A DNA stretch of 64,000 nt from assembly GCF_029968015.1 (NCBI RefSeq), contig NZ_JASCIS010000037.1, forward strand, positions 18,891 to 82,890, read 5' to 3'. A model generated the notes under the pieces. That model searched no databases. It saw only the letters and a list, made by a program, of their open reading frames with translations, and was not told the origin of the DNA. A program made the position numbers and the translations under genes. Source of the stretch: Streptomyces luteolus (GTDB lineage Bacteria; Actinomycetota; Actinomycetes; Streptomycetales; Streptomycetaceae). Positions 50,737 through 59,027 of the stretch are shown here, in pieces; positions within the stretch are counted from its first letter, which is position 1; each line of letters opens with the position of its first letter.

Positions 50737-52239
50737 TCAGTGGACGGGGTGCATGGTGCGCCGCAGCCACGGCGCGGCGGCGATGACGGCGAGGCCTACG
50801 ACGACCGCGACGGCGCCGTTGAGACCGAAGTAGGCGGGGTTCGAGACCTCTCCGTAGAGCTTCACGACCTGTGCCTGGATGCCGTTGGCGAGGGCGAGGG
50901 AGAGGAACCAGAGGGCCATGGTCTGGCTGGCGAAGGCCTTGGGGGCGAGCTTGGTGGTGGCCGACATCCCGGAGGTCTCCAGGAGGATGTCGCCGAGGCC
51001 GAGCAGCAGATAGGAGCCGACGATCCACCAGGCCGCCATCTTGTACGTGTCGTTCTCGTGGCCGGAGGTGGGCAGCACCATCAGCAGGAACGAGAGGCCG
51101 CCGAGGATCACGCCGAAGGCGATCTTGTTGGAGGCGTGCGGCTGCTTGTGGCCCATCCGCGCCCAGACCGCGGCGACGACGGGTGCGAGGGCCACCTCGA
51201 AGGCGCCGAGCGCGGAGGCGTACCAGCTGGCGGGGAAGTCGAAGCCGAGGATGTCGGTGCGGGCGTTGGTCGACGCGAGCAGCATCATCGTCGAGTACGC
51301 CTGGAAAAGGATGAAGTTGAACGCGACCGAGGCCAGGAACAGCACGATGTACGGGCGCAGTCGGCCCCGTTCCTCGGCGGTGACCCGGGGGCTGCGGAAC
51401 ATCCATACGAAGTAGGCGACCGGCGCGATCACCGAGACCAGGGTGAGCAGGTCGACGAAGCGGTCCATGGTGAGCCAGCCGACGGCCGCGAGCACGCCCG
51501 CGAGCAGGGCGAAGCCGACGAGCCCCGACAGGATGAGGAGCACCGCCCGCCGCATGGCCTGCCGCGGCAGGGCGTATTCCGCGGCTGCCTTGCGCCCGGC
51601 CAGGTGACGGCGGCCGAGCACGTACTGGATCAGGCCGAACGTCATGCCGATCGCGGCGGCGGAGAAGCCCCAGTGCCAGCCCCGGTTCTCGCCGAGCCAG
51701 CCGGTGATCAGCGGGCCGAGGAAGGCGCCGATGTTGATGCCCATGTAGTAGAGGGCGAAGCCGGCGTCGCGGCGGTCGTCCTCGGTGCCGTAGAGCTTGC
51801 CGACCATGCTGGCGACGTTGGGCTTGAGCAGTCCGGTGCCGGCGCTGATCAGGCCGAGCCCGACCCAGGTCATCGTGGCGGTGGGCACGGCCATGGAGTA
51901 GTGGCCGCAGGCGATGAGGATGCCGCCCCACAGGACCGCGCGGTACGAGCCGAGGATCCGGTCGGCGAGCCAGCCGCCGGCGACGGAGACGAGATAGACG
52001 AGCGTCCCGTACGCGGCGGAGACGGAGGCGGCCGTTCCGGCGTCCATGCCGAGGCCTTCGTCGGCCACGGAGTCCGCGAAGTAGAGGACGAGGATCGCCT
52101 GCATGCCGAGGAACGAGAAGCGCTCCCAGACCTCGAGGCCCGAGAGCGTGAGCAGCCCGCGCGGCTGCCCGAAGAAGGCCCGGTCGTCGCCGGGCTGCGG
52201 TTCGGTGTCCGCGGTCCTGGACGGGGTGTTTCGGGGCAA
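50737..52239 (-). CDS. Peptide MFS transporter (POT family)
   Basis: About 500-aa, 12-14-helix proton-dependent oligopeptide transporter. The E-V-W-E-R-F-S-F-L-G-M motif on helix 1 (POT ExxER[FY] proton/peptide site), G-G-W-L-A-D-R-I-L-G, and Y-M-G-I-N-I-G-A-F-L-G-P-L on helix 5 are diagnostic. The start is taken as TTG 52239, with ACGGAG 8 bases upstream, because no ATG/GTG is near the family start; this is uncertain. It is 60 bp upstream of the CocE-like hydrolase gene, same strand. Confidence 0.9.
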   Translation of the reverse strand: MPRNTPSRTADTEPQPGDDRAFFGQPRGLLTLSGLEVWERFSFLGMQAILVLYFADSVADEGLGMDAGTAASVSAAYGTLVYLVSVAGGWLADRILGSYRAVLWGGILIACGHYSMAVPTATMTWVGLGLISAGTGLLKPNVASMVGKLYGTEDDRRDAGFALYYMGINIGAFLGPLITGWLGENRGWHWGFSAAAIGMTFGLIQYVLGRRHLAGRKAAAEYALPRQAMRRAVLLILSGLVGFALLAGVLAAVGWLTMDRFVDLLTLVSVIAPVAYFVWMFRSPRVTAEERGRLRPYIVLFLASVAFNFILFQAYSTMMLLASTNARTDILGFDFPASWYASALGAFEVALAPVVAAVWARMGHKQPHASNKIAFGVILGGLSFLLMVLPTSGHENDTYKMAAWWIVGSYLLLGLGDILLETSGMSATTKLAPKAFASQTMALWFLSLALANGIQAQVVKLYGEVSNPAYFGLNGAVAVVVGLAVIAAAPWLRRTMHPVH

Positions 52240-52594
52240 GGCGCGAACTCCGTGGTGAGTCGGTGGACGATGGGCTGTGGGCTGTGGGCTATGGGCTATG
52301 GGCGAGAAGTAGACAGGTGGCCGAAAATGCCTGACTGCCTTGATCACGAACATACCTTCGGCCGGTCGTCGTCGCGCGGCCTGCGCCCGAGGTCTCACGT
52401 GATGGACGAGGCCCCGGTGACGCAAGGGAGAACTGCGGGGATCCCGTGCTGGTCGGGCGGGGGCCCGCAGTGATCGAAACGCGACCGGATACGCTGACTT
52501 GAGTGATGGCAGCGACACATCGACAAACCGTGTCATCGGGCATGTGATCGACCGTGGATCGACTTGTGATCGTCAGCAGACAGGAGACCCCCTC
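52240..52594. other. 355-bp divergent region, POT transporter to polyprenyl synthase
   Basis: Contains a short degenerate tandem repeat (GGGCTGTGGGCTATGGGC type) at about 52269-52306 and the start region of both genes. No ORF is supported. The AGGAG before GTG 52595 lies at 52581-52586. Confidence 0.6.
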
Positions 52595-53605
52595 GTGACC
52601 GTCGTCGGGCCGTTCGGGCTGAGCGTGCGGGACCAGGCTCTGGAAGCCGATGTCCAGGCCGGATTGGCTGCTGTCGAAGAGGGTCTCATCGAGGCCACCA
52701 AGAGCGAGGTCCCGTTCATCACGGAGGCCGCGCAGCACCTGGTGCGGGCGGGCGGCAAGCGGTTCCGGCCGCTGCTCGGCATGCTCGCCGCCCAGTTCGG
52801 CGACCCCTACGCACCCGGAGTGGTGCCGTCCGCGGTGGTCGTGGAGCTGACGCACCTGGCGACGCTCTACCACGACGACGTGATGGACGAGGCGGACGTG
52901 CGCCGCGGCGTGGCCAGTGCCAACGCCCGCTGGGGCAACTCGGTGGCCGTCCTCACCGGGGACTTCCTCTTCGCCCGCGCCTCGCACATCCTCGCCGACC
53001 TCGGCCCCGAGGCCGTCCGGATCCAGGCCGAGGCCTTCGAACGCCTGGTCACCGGCCAGATCCTGGAGACCGCGGGCCCGCGCGACGGCCGCGACCCGGT
53101 CGAGCACTACCTGGACGTGATCAGCGGCAAGACCGGCTCCCTGATCGCGGTCGCGGGCCGCTTCGGCGCGATGATGTCCGGCGCCGACGAGACGGTCGTG
53201 GACGTCCTGACGCAGTACGGCGAACGCCTCGGCACCGCCTTCCAGCTGGCGGACGACGTCCTCGACATCGCCTCCGACTCGCACGAGTCCGGCAAGACCC
53301 CCGGCACCGACCTGCGCGAGGGCATCCCCACGCTGCCGGTGCTGCACCTGCGCGCCCAGGCCGCCAAGGACGCCGGGCCCGAGGACGTCGCACTGTGCGC
53401 ACTGCTCGACGGCGACCTCACGGACGACGCCCGGCATGCCGAGGCGCTCGCCGGACTGCGCGCCCACCCGGCCCTGGAGCAGGCCCGCCGGGACACGATC
53501 CGGTACGCGGAGGACGCCCGCGCGACGCTCGCCCCGCTCCCGGAGTGCGGCGCGAAGGCGGCCCTCGTGGAGCTGTGCGACGCGGTGGTGCACCGCGCGG
53601 GCTGA
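52595..53605 (+). CDS. Long-chain polyprenyl diphosphate synthase
   Basis: 336-aa trans-isoprenyl diphosphate synthase. First Asp-rich motif D94-D-V-M-D98, second D-D-V-L-D (near 222), and G-G-K-R-F-R-P (54-60) are present. Small residues (A89, T90) four to five positions before the first motif suggest a long product rather than FPP. In Streptomyces this is probably the synthase for the C45 menaquinone side chain used by MqnP. GTG 52595 with AGGAG upstream matches the family start. Its last codons and stop region are tandemly duplicated. Confidence 0.92.
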   Translation: MTVVGPFGLSVRDQALEADVQAGLAAVEEGLIEATKSEVPFITEAAQHLVRAGGKRFRPLLGMLAAQFGDPYAPGVVPSAVVVELTHLATLYHDDVMDEADVRRGVASANARWGNSVAVLTGDFLFARASHILADLGPEAVRIQAEAFERLVTGQILETAGPRDGRDPVEHYLDVISGKTGSLIAVAGRFGAMMSGADETVVDVLTQYGERLGTAFQLADDVLDIASDSHESGKTPGTDLREGIPTLPVLHLRAQAAKDAGPEDVALCALLDGDLTDDARHAEALAGLRAHPALEQARRDTIRYAEDARATLAPLPECGAKAALVELCDAVVHRAG

Positions 53606-53640
53606 GGCCGAGGACGCGGTGGTGCACCGCGCGGGCCGAG
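53579..53640. repeat. 34-bp duplication of the polyprenyl synthase 3' end
   Basis: Units start at 53579 and 53613 (GACGCGGTGGTGCACCGCG); the first includes the TGA stop at 53603-53605, changed to CGA in the second. Confidence 0.9.
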
Positions 53641-53653
53641 CCCGATGGACGTC

Positions 53654-53698
53654 CGACGGCGGCGCTTCCCCTACGGGTCGGGGGAGGCGCCGCCGTCG
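53654..53698 (+). terminator. terminator after polyprenyl synthase gene
   Basis: CGACGGCGGCGC (53654-53665) pairs perfectly with GCGCCGCCGTCG (53687-53698); loop 21 nt, T-run weak. Confidence 0.75.
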
Positions 53699-53899
53699 TA
53701 TGTCATCCCGTGGGCGTACGTGAGGTTGCGCCCCGGGGTGGACGCTTCCGTACGGCCGATTTGGTCGTATAGAGGTGCACCACTCGACGAACCAACTTGA
53801 GGACACAGCACCACTCCTGACCAATTCGGGTGAGAATGGCGGCGCGGGGTGGACGAGTGCAGAGGGAAGACCGCCGCCGAACACGGAGGTAGGGCACAC

Positions 53900-55195
53900 A
53901 TGGCACCGTACGAATCGGCACAGCGCACCGCGGGGGACGAGGACCGGCCCACGGGCCGTCGCAGAGTGGCGCGTTACGCGGTCCCGGCCGCGGTGGCCGG
54001 CGTCGCCGCGGCGACCATCGGGCTCGTCCCGGCGCTCGCGGACTCCGGCGATCCGGACCTGCCGAAGATCACCGCTCAGCAACTCATCGAGAAGGTCGCG
54101 GCGTCGGACCAGCAGCAGATCTCCGGCAACGTGAAGATCAGCACGGACCTGGGCCTGCCGTCGCTCGCCGACGCGGCCGCCTCGTTCGCGCCCAAGGGCG
54201 GTGACGGGGACGGCGGTTCGGCCGCGGCGCCGGACCAGAAGCTGATGGAGCTGGTGACCGGGACGCACACGCTGCGCGTGGCCGCCGACGGTCCGCAGAA
54301 GCAGAAGCTGTCGATCCTGGACGACGCGGCGGAGTACAGCATCATCCGCAACGGCTCCGACGTGTGGGCGTACGACAGCAAGTCGGACGAGGCGTTCCAC
54401 GCCGAGGACGGGCACGCGGGCAAGGCCCCCGAGCAGGACCGGGGCATGCACGAGGGTGTTCCGGCCACCCCCAAGGAGCTCGCCGACGAAATCCTGAAGG
54501 CGGCCGACGAGACGACGTCCGTGACCGTCGACGGCACGGCGAGCGTCGCCGGGCGGGACGCGTACCAGCTGCTCGTCGAGCCCAAGGGCACCGGTTCCAC
54601 GGTCGGTTCGATCCGGATCGCGGTGGACGCGGAGAACGGCGTGCCGCTGAAGTTCACGCTCAGCCCGAGCAGCGGCGGCAAGCCGGTGGTCGACGCCGGG
54701 TTCACCAAGGTCGACTTCGCGAAGCCGGCCGCGTCCACCTTCGAGTTCAAGCCCGGCAAGGGCACGAAGGTCACGGAGGCGGACGAGCTGGAGCGCAAGG
54801 CACCGAAGGAGCTGAAGGAGCCGAAGGGCCCGCTGGGAGAACTCCCCTTCGGCCAGCCCGGCGGGGACAAGAACGGCAAGAACGGCAAGAACGGCAAGGG
54901 CGGTGCGAAGGTGATCGGCAAGGGCTGGAGCTCCGTCGCGGTCATCGACAGCGGCGCGAAGGGCGGCGTACCGTCCTCGGGATCCGGCTCCGGCTCCGGC
55001 TCCGGATCCGGTGAACTCCCGCCCGAGGCAGGGAAGTTGCTCGACTCCTTCGGCGACAAGGTGACGGGCAAGTTCGGCTCCGGCACGGTCTTCTCCACCC
55101 GCCTGGTGAACGCGCTGATGACGGACGACGGCAAGGTCTACATCGGCGCGGTGGACAAGGCCACGCTGGTGAAGGCGGCCAACTCACAGAAGTAG
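53900..55195 (+). CDS. LolA-like lipoprotein-sorting domain protein, membrane-anchored
   Basis: 431-aa exported protein. An uncleaved or cleavable signal helix spans about residues 24-47 (V-A-R-Y-A-V-P-A-A-V-A...A-L-A). The extracellular part resembles LolA/MucB-type beta sheets (A-D-G-P-Q-K-Q-K-L-S-I-L-D-D-A-A-E-Y-S, split; V-D-A-E-N-G-V-P-L-K-F). The C-terminal half is Lys/Gly/Ser-rich with K-N-G repeats and a G-S tract. Gram-positive homologues are poorly understood, possibly lipoprotein-related or anti-sigma regulators. GGAGG lies ~11 bases before ATG 53900. An ABC transporter pair follows, 165 bp downstream. Confidence 0.8.
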   Translation: MAPYESAQRTAGDEDRPTGRRRVARYAVPAAVAGVAAATIGLVPALADSGDPDLPKITAQQLIEKVAASDQQQISGNVKISTDLGLPSLADAAASFAPKGGDGDGGSAAAPDQKLMELVTGTHTLRVAADGPQKQKLSILDDAAEYSIIRNGSDVWAYDSKSDEAFHAEDGHAGKAPEQDRGMHEGVPATPKELADEILKAADETTSVTVDGTASVAGRDAYQLLVEPKGTGSTVGSIRIAVDAENGVPLKFTLSPSSGGKPVVDAGFTKVDFAKPAASTFEFKPGKGTKVTEADELERKAPKELKEPKGPLGELPFGQPGGDKNGKNGKNGKGGAKVIGKGWSSVAVIDSGAKGGVPSSGSGSGSGSGSGELPPEAGKLLDSFGDKVTGKFGSGTVFSTRLVNALMTDDGKVYIGAVDKATLVKAANSQK

Positions 55196-55257
55196 AGCCC
55201 GCGCGGGTAGAACCCGCAGAAGTAGAGCCCGCGCGGGTAGAACCCGCAGAAGTAGGA
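55187..55257. repeat. 30-bp tandem array copying the LolA-like gene stop
   Basis: Units at 55187, 55217 and 55247 (partial), core CAGAAGTAGAGCCCGCGCGG. The TAG in the first unit (55193-55195) is the gene stop and recurs in each unit. Confidence 0.92.
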
Positions 55258-55360
55258 CAGCAGCAGGGTGGTTCCGCCCCGTGGGCCTCGAGCCCGCGGG
55301 GCGGAACGCGCTGCGAGCGGGGGCGACCACCCCCGCCGAGAACGCGAAGGGGGGCGGGCC

Positions 55361-56308
55361 ATGGCAGACGCGTTCGCGGCCGTGGAGACCCGAGGGCTGA
55401 CCAAGCGCTTCCGCGGCGGCCAGCTCGCCGTGGACCACCTGGACCTCACCGTTCCGGCCGGTACGGTCTTCGGATTCCTCGGGCCCAACGGCTCCGGCAA
55501 GACCACCACCATCCGCATGCTGATGGGCCTGATCGAGCCGACCTCCGGTACGGCGCAGGTGCTCGGCCGCCGTATGCCGGACGCGGCACGGACCGTACTG
55601 CCGCAGGTCGGCGCGCTGATCGAGGGCCCCGCCCCGTACGCCTTCCGCTCCGGCAGGGACAACCTGCTGCGGTACGACGCGGCCGACCCGACCGCAGACC
55701 CGCGCACCCGTGCCGCCCGCGTCGACGCCGCCCTGGAGCGGGTCGGCCTGGGCGCGGCGGCGGGGAAGAAGGCCAAGGCGTACTCGCTCGGTATGAAGCA
55801 GCGGCTCGGTCTGGCGGCGGCGCTGCTCAGACCGCGCCGACTGCTCGTACTCGATGAGCCGACCAATGGCCTCGACCCGCAGGGCATGCGCGAAATCAGG
55901 GCGCTGATCAGGGAGTTGGCCCAGGACGGCCGTACCGTCTTCCTCTCCTCGCATCTGCTGGACGAGATCGAGCAGGTCTGCACGCACGCCGCCGTGATGG
56001 CCCGCGGCCGGCTCGTCGTCCAGGGTCCGGTCGCGGAGCTCGCGGCCCGCGCGCAGGACCGGATCGCGGTCACCACACCGGACGCGGGCGACGCGGCGCG
56101 GATCCTCAAGGAGCACGGGGTCACGGGGCTGACGGTCACCGAGGACCGGGTCACGGGCGAGCCGCCGCCCGGCGACCGGGACCCGGCGGAGCTGAACGCG
56201 GCCCTCGTCCACGCGGGCGTCCGGGTCCGGGCGTTCGGCCTCGAACGGGGCACTCTGGAAGACGCGTTCGTGGCGCTGACGGGGGAGGGATTCGATGTCG
56301 CCGGGTGA
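55361..56308 (+). CDS. ABC transporter ATP-binding protein (DrrA-like)
   Basis: 315-aa ATPase of ABC-2 type exporters. Walker A G-P-N-G-S-G-K-T-T-T, signature Y-S-L-G-M-K-Q-R-L, Walker B L-L-V-L-D-E-P-T-N-G-L-D, and the switch His in S-S-H-L-L. The C-terminal ~70 residues form a DrrA-like extension. The upstream frame is open but ATG 55361 begins the family and follows GGGGGGCGGG. It overlaps the permease gene by 14 bp. The exported compound is unknown; association with the LolA-like protein is by position only. Confidence 0.92.
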   Translation: MADAFAAVETRGLTKRFRGGQLAVDHLDLTVPAGTVFGFLGPNGSGKTTTIRMLMGLIEPTSGTAQVLGRRMPDAARTVLPQVGALIEGPAPYAFRSGRDNLLRYDAADPTADPRTRAARVDAALERVGLGAAAGKKAKAYSLGMKQRLGLAAALLRPRRLLVLDEPTNGLDPQGMREIRALIRELAQDGRTVFLSSHLLDEIEQVCTHAAVMARGRLVVQGPVAELAARAQDRIAVTTPDAGDAARILKEHGVTGLTVTEDRVTGEPPPGDRDPAELNAALVHAGVRVRAFGLERGTLEDAFVALTGEGFDVAG

Positions 56309-57188
56309 CATCACAACGGAACGGCCGCCCCCGCGCGTCGCGGCGACGCTCGGCCTCCTCCGCTCCGAACTGGGCCTCACTTTCCGCCGCCTGCGCACCT
56401 TCGCGCTCCTCGGCGTGCTCGCGGCGATCCCCGTACTGATCGGCGGCGTCGTGCGGATCGAGACGGGAGGCGACCCGTCGGCCGGGAGCGGGAGCGGGGG
56501 CGGGGCGGACGGCGGCGGTCCGGCGTTCATGGCGCAGATCAGCAACAACGGTCTGTTCCTGGTGTTCACCGCGCTCGCCGCGACCCTGCCGTTCTTCCTG
56601 CCACTGACCGTCGGCGTCGTCGCGGGCGACGCGATCGCGGGCGAGGCGAGCGCCGGCACGCTGCGCTATCTGCTCGTCGCGCCGGCGGGCCGTACGCGAC
56701 TGCTGCTCGTCAAGTACGCGTCGACGCTGGCGTTCTGCCTCGCCGCGACGCTTACGGTGGCGGTGTCGGGCCTGGTCACCGGCGCCCTGCTGTTCCCGGT
56801 GGGGGACCTCACCACGATCTCCGGCACCCGGATCGACTACTCCGAGGGGCTGTGGCGGGCGCTCCTGATCGCCCTCGCCGTCGCGCTGTCACTGGTCGGT
56901 TTCGCGGCGCTCGGACTGTTCGTGTCCACGCTGACCAGCAGCGGGATCGCGGCCATGGCCGGCACCGTGGGACTGCTCGTCACGGTGCAGATCCTGACCA
57001 CGATCCCGCAGCTGGACGCGGTGCATCCGTACCTCTTCTCGCACCACTGGCTGTCCTTCGCCGACCTGATGCGCGAACCGGTCCTCTGGGAGAACCTGTA
57101 CGCCAACCTCCGACTGCAGGGTTTCTACGCCCTGTTGTTCGGCTCGGCGGCCTGGGCCCGGTTCGCGGGCAAGGACATCAGCGCCTGA
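56295..57188 (+). CDS. ABC-2 type transporter permease
   Basis: 297-aa permease with about six transmembrane helices; an extracellular Gly-rich loop (G-S-G-S-G-G-G-A-D-G-G) follows helix 1, and G-E-A-S-A-G-T-L-R-Y-L-L is the coupling-helix motif typical of the ABC-2 class. It pairs with the overlapping ATPase gene. It is convergent with the aminopeptidase gene, 43 bp apart, with no clear terminator. Confidence 0.9.
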   Translation: MSPGDITTERPPPRVAATLGLLRSELGLTFRRLRTFALLGVLAAIPVLIGGVVRIETGGDPSAGSGSGGGADGGGPAFMAQISNNGLFLVFTALAATLPFFLPLTVGVVAGDAIAGEASAGTLRYLLVAPAGRTRLLLVKYASTLAFCLAATLTVAVSGLVTGALLFPVGDLTTISGTRIDYSEGLWRALLIALAVALSLVGFAALGLFVSTLTSSGIAAMAGTVGLLVTVQILTTIPQLDAVHPYLFSHHWLSFADLMREPVLWENLYANLRLQGFYALLFGSAAWARFAGKDISA

Positions 57189-57231
57189 GGGAGAGCGGAG
57201 TGTGGGCGGCGGGGGACCTCGCCGAGTCGAG

Positions 57232-58185
57232 TTACGACGACAGCTGCCAGATCGCGTGCGCGATGGCGTCGCTGTTGCGGTCGAGTGCCGTGTCGTTGAT
57301 GTTGTCGGTCGTGTCGCAGGCCGAGTGGTAGCAGCGGTCGAAGGACTCGCCCGCCGTGCCGCCCCACTTCTGCGCCTGCTCGCTGGACATGCGGTTCCCG
57401 GCCCCGGTGAACAGGCCGCCCACCGGTATCCCGGCGTCCAGGAACGAGGCGTGGTCGGAGCGGCCGTCGCCCTCGGTCTCGATCTCCGTGGGTACGTCGA
57501 GACCGGCGAAGTAGTCCTTGAAGACCTTCTCGATGGCCGGGTCGTCGTCGTACACGAAGTAGCCCGGGTTCGGCGAGCCGATCATGTCGAAGTTGAGGTA
57601 GCCGCTGATCTTGGAACGGTCCGCGTCCGGCAGGGAGTTGACGTAGTTCCGGGAGCCGACCAGGCCCTGCTCCTCGGCGCCCCACCAGGCGAAGCGCAGA
57701 TGCTTCGCGGGCTTGAGTTGCTCACGGGAGACGGCGAGCGCGGTCTCCAGTACGGCCGCGGAACCCGAGCCGTTGTCGTTGATGCCGGGCCCGGAGCTGA
57801 CGCTGTCGAGGTGGGCGCCGGCCATCAGGACCTGGCCCTCGTCGCCGCCGGGCCAGTCGGCGATCAGGTTGTACCCGGTGGCGCCGCCGGAGTTGAACTC
57901 CTTGACGGAGGTGGTGAATCCGGCGGCGTCCAGCTTGCCCTTGAGGTAGTCGATGGACGCCTTGTAACCGGGCCGGCCGTGGGCGCGGTTGCCGCCGTTG
58001 GCCTCGGCTATGGACTGCAGTTCGCCGAGGTGCGCCTTGACGTCGGCGACGGGTATGTCGGGTGCCGCGGCGGCCGGTTCGGCCGTGGGTGCCGCGGTCG
58101 CCGCGGTCGCCGCGGGCATCGCGAGCAGCCCGGAGGTGACGAGGGCGGCGGCGGTGAGGGTGCGTATCGGGGCGGAGAGTTTCAT
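57232..58185 (-). CDS. Secreted M28 zinc aminopeptidase
   Basis: 317-aa exported metallopeptidase similar to S. griseus aminopeptidase S. Signal peptide about residues 1-29, then a short propeptide-like Ala/Pro stretch. Two-zinc site: H125 (G-A-H-L-D), D137 (I-N-D-N-G-S-G), E171-E172 (A-E-E-Q-G), D200 (N-F-D-M-I-G), H287 (Y-H-S-A-C). C285 and C290 flank the last ligand and probably form the known disulfide. It removes large hydrophobic N-terminal residues. ATG 58185 is chosen for the signal sequence. Confidence 0.94.
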   Translation of the reverse strand: MKLSAPIRTLTAAALVTSGLLAMPAATAATAAPTAEPAAAAPDIPVADVKAHLGELQSIAEANGGNRAHGRPGYKASIDYLKGKLDAAGFTTSVKEFNSGGATGYNLIADWPGGDEGQVLMAGAHLDSVSSGPGINDNGSGSAAVLETALAVSREQLKPAKHLRFAWWGAEEQGLVGSRNYVNSLPDADRSKISGYLNFDMIGSPNPGYFVYDDDPAIEKVFKDYFAGLDVPTEIETEGDGRSDHASFLDAGIPVGGLFTGAGNRMSSEQAQKWGGTAGESFDRCYHSACDTTDNINDTALDRNSDAIAHAIWQLSS

Positions 58186-58419
58186 GTGGGGGCTCCGAAG
58201 TCCGTACGGGAACAGGGTGGGGGCGTACGAGACATGCGGTTGCGCGCGGGCGCATGGTGCTGGTGGCGCACGCGCGCAGCGCGTGATGCGTGCGCCCCGA
58301 TGGTGGTTGCACGTTGACGTCACGTCAAGAGCGAATTCCGGTCCGCCTGTTCCGTATTCCGGGCGCCGTCGATCCCGACTGCCCGAACCCCGGCCCTTCC
58401 CCAATCCCCTCAACTCACC

Positions 58420-58869
58420 TCAAGCCACGCAGAATTCATTCCCCTCGGGATCCTGCATGGTCACCCAGCTGCCGCCCGGCTCGTCCACCGCACGCACCAC
58501 GCGCGCGCCGAGCCCTTCGAGCCGCGCCACCTCGTCCGCGCGCTGCTCGGCGCCGACATGCAGGTCGAGGTGGACCCGGTTCTTGCCGGTCTTCGGCTCC
58601 GGGACCTGGTTGAAGAGCAGTCGCCGCCCGAGCCCGGCCCCGCTGAGCTCGTCGTAGGGGTCGTCCGGGTGCCGCGCCGCCGCGGCCCCGCGCCAGGAGT
58701 GCCGGCCGTGGTGCTCGGTGACGAGCGCGGGCGGTACGGCGCCGGCGCCGAGGAGTTGCTCGATCAGGGCGCTGTTGTCCTCGACCGCGTAGTCGAGCGC
58801 GGCGGCCCAGAAGTCGGCCTGCGCGTGCGGGTCGGTGGAGTCGACGACGATTTTCCACTGGAGAGGCAT
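58420..58869 (-). CDS. VOC-superfamily (glyoxalase-like) protein
   Basis: 149-aa vicinal oxygen chelate domain: two beta-alpha-beta-beta-beta units, opening W-K-I-V-V-D-S-T-D-P and ending V-T-M-Q-D-P-E-G-N-E-F-C. R-V-H-L-D-L-H-V holds the usual metal-ligand His region. Members may be dioxygenases, isomerases or resistance proteins; this one resembles the unassigned glyoxalase-like group. ATG at 58869. The frame is open far upstream only through GC bias. Confidence 0.85.
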   Translation of the reverse strand: MPLQWKIVVDSTDPHAQADFWAAALDYAVEDNSALIEQLLGAGAVPPALVTEHHGRHSWRGAAAARHPDDPYDELSGAGLGRRLLFNQVPEPKTGKNRVHLDLHVGAEQRADEVARLEGLGARVVRAVDEPGGSWVTMQDPEGNEFCVA

Positions 58870-58922
58870 GTAACTGGTTATAGCGGTTACGAATGTGGAG
58901 CGGCAAGGGCGACGCCCCGCCC

Positions 58923-58961
58923 GCAAGTCCCGCCTGCAAGTCCCGCCTGCAAGTCCCGCCC
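58923..58961. repeat. 13-bp tandem repeat, three copies
   Basis: GCAAGTCCCGCCT units at 58923, 58936 and 58949, in the gap between the GT-C-like gene's 3' end and the VOC gene's start. Confidence 0.85.
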
Positions 58962-59027
58962 GTAAGCCCGTCCGTCCGCCCCGCTCGCAATGGCCGCCCG
59001 CGAAGCCCGTCCGTACGCAACCCCGCC

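Noticed and set aside
47014..52473. An 1819-codon open frame on the plus strand
   Set aside because: It lies antisense to the CocE-like and POT genes and crosses the 36-bp repeat block; no domain or start signal supports it.
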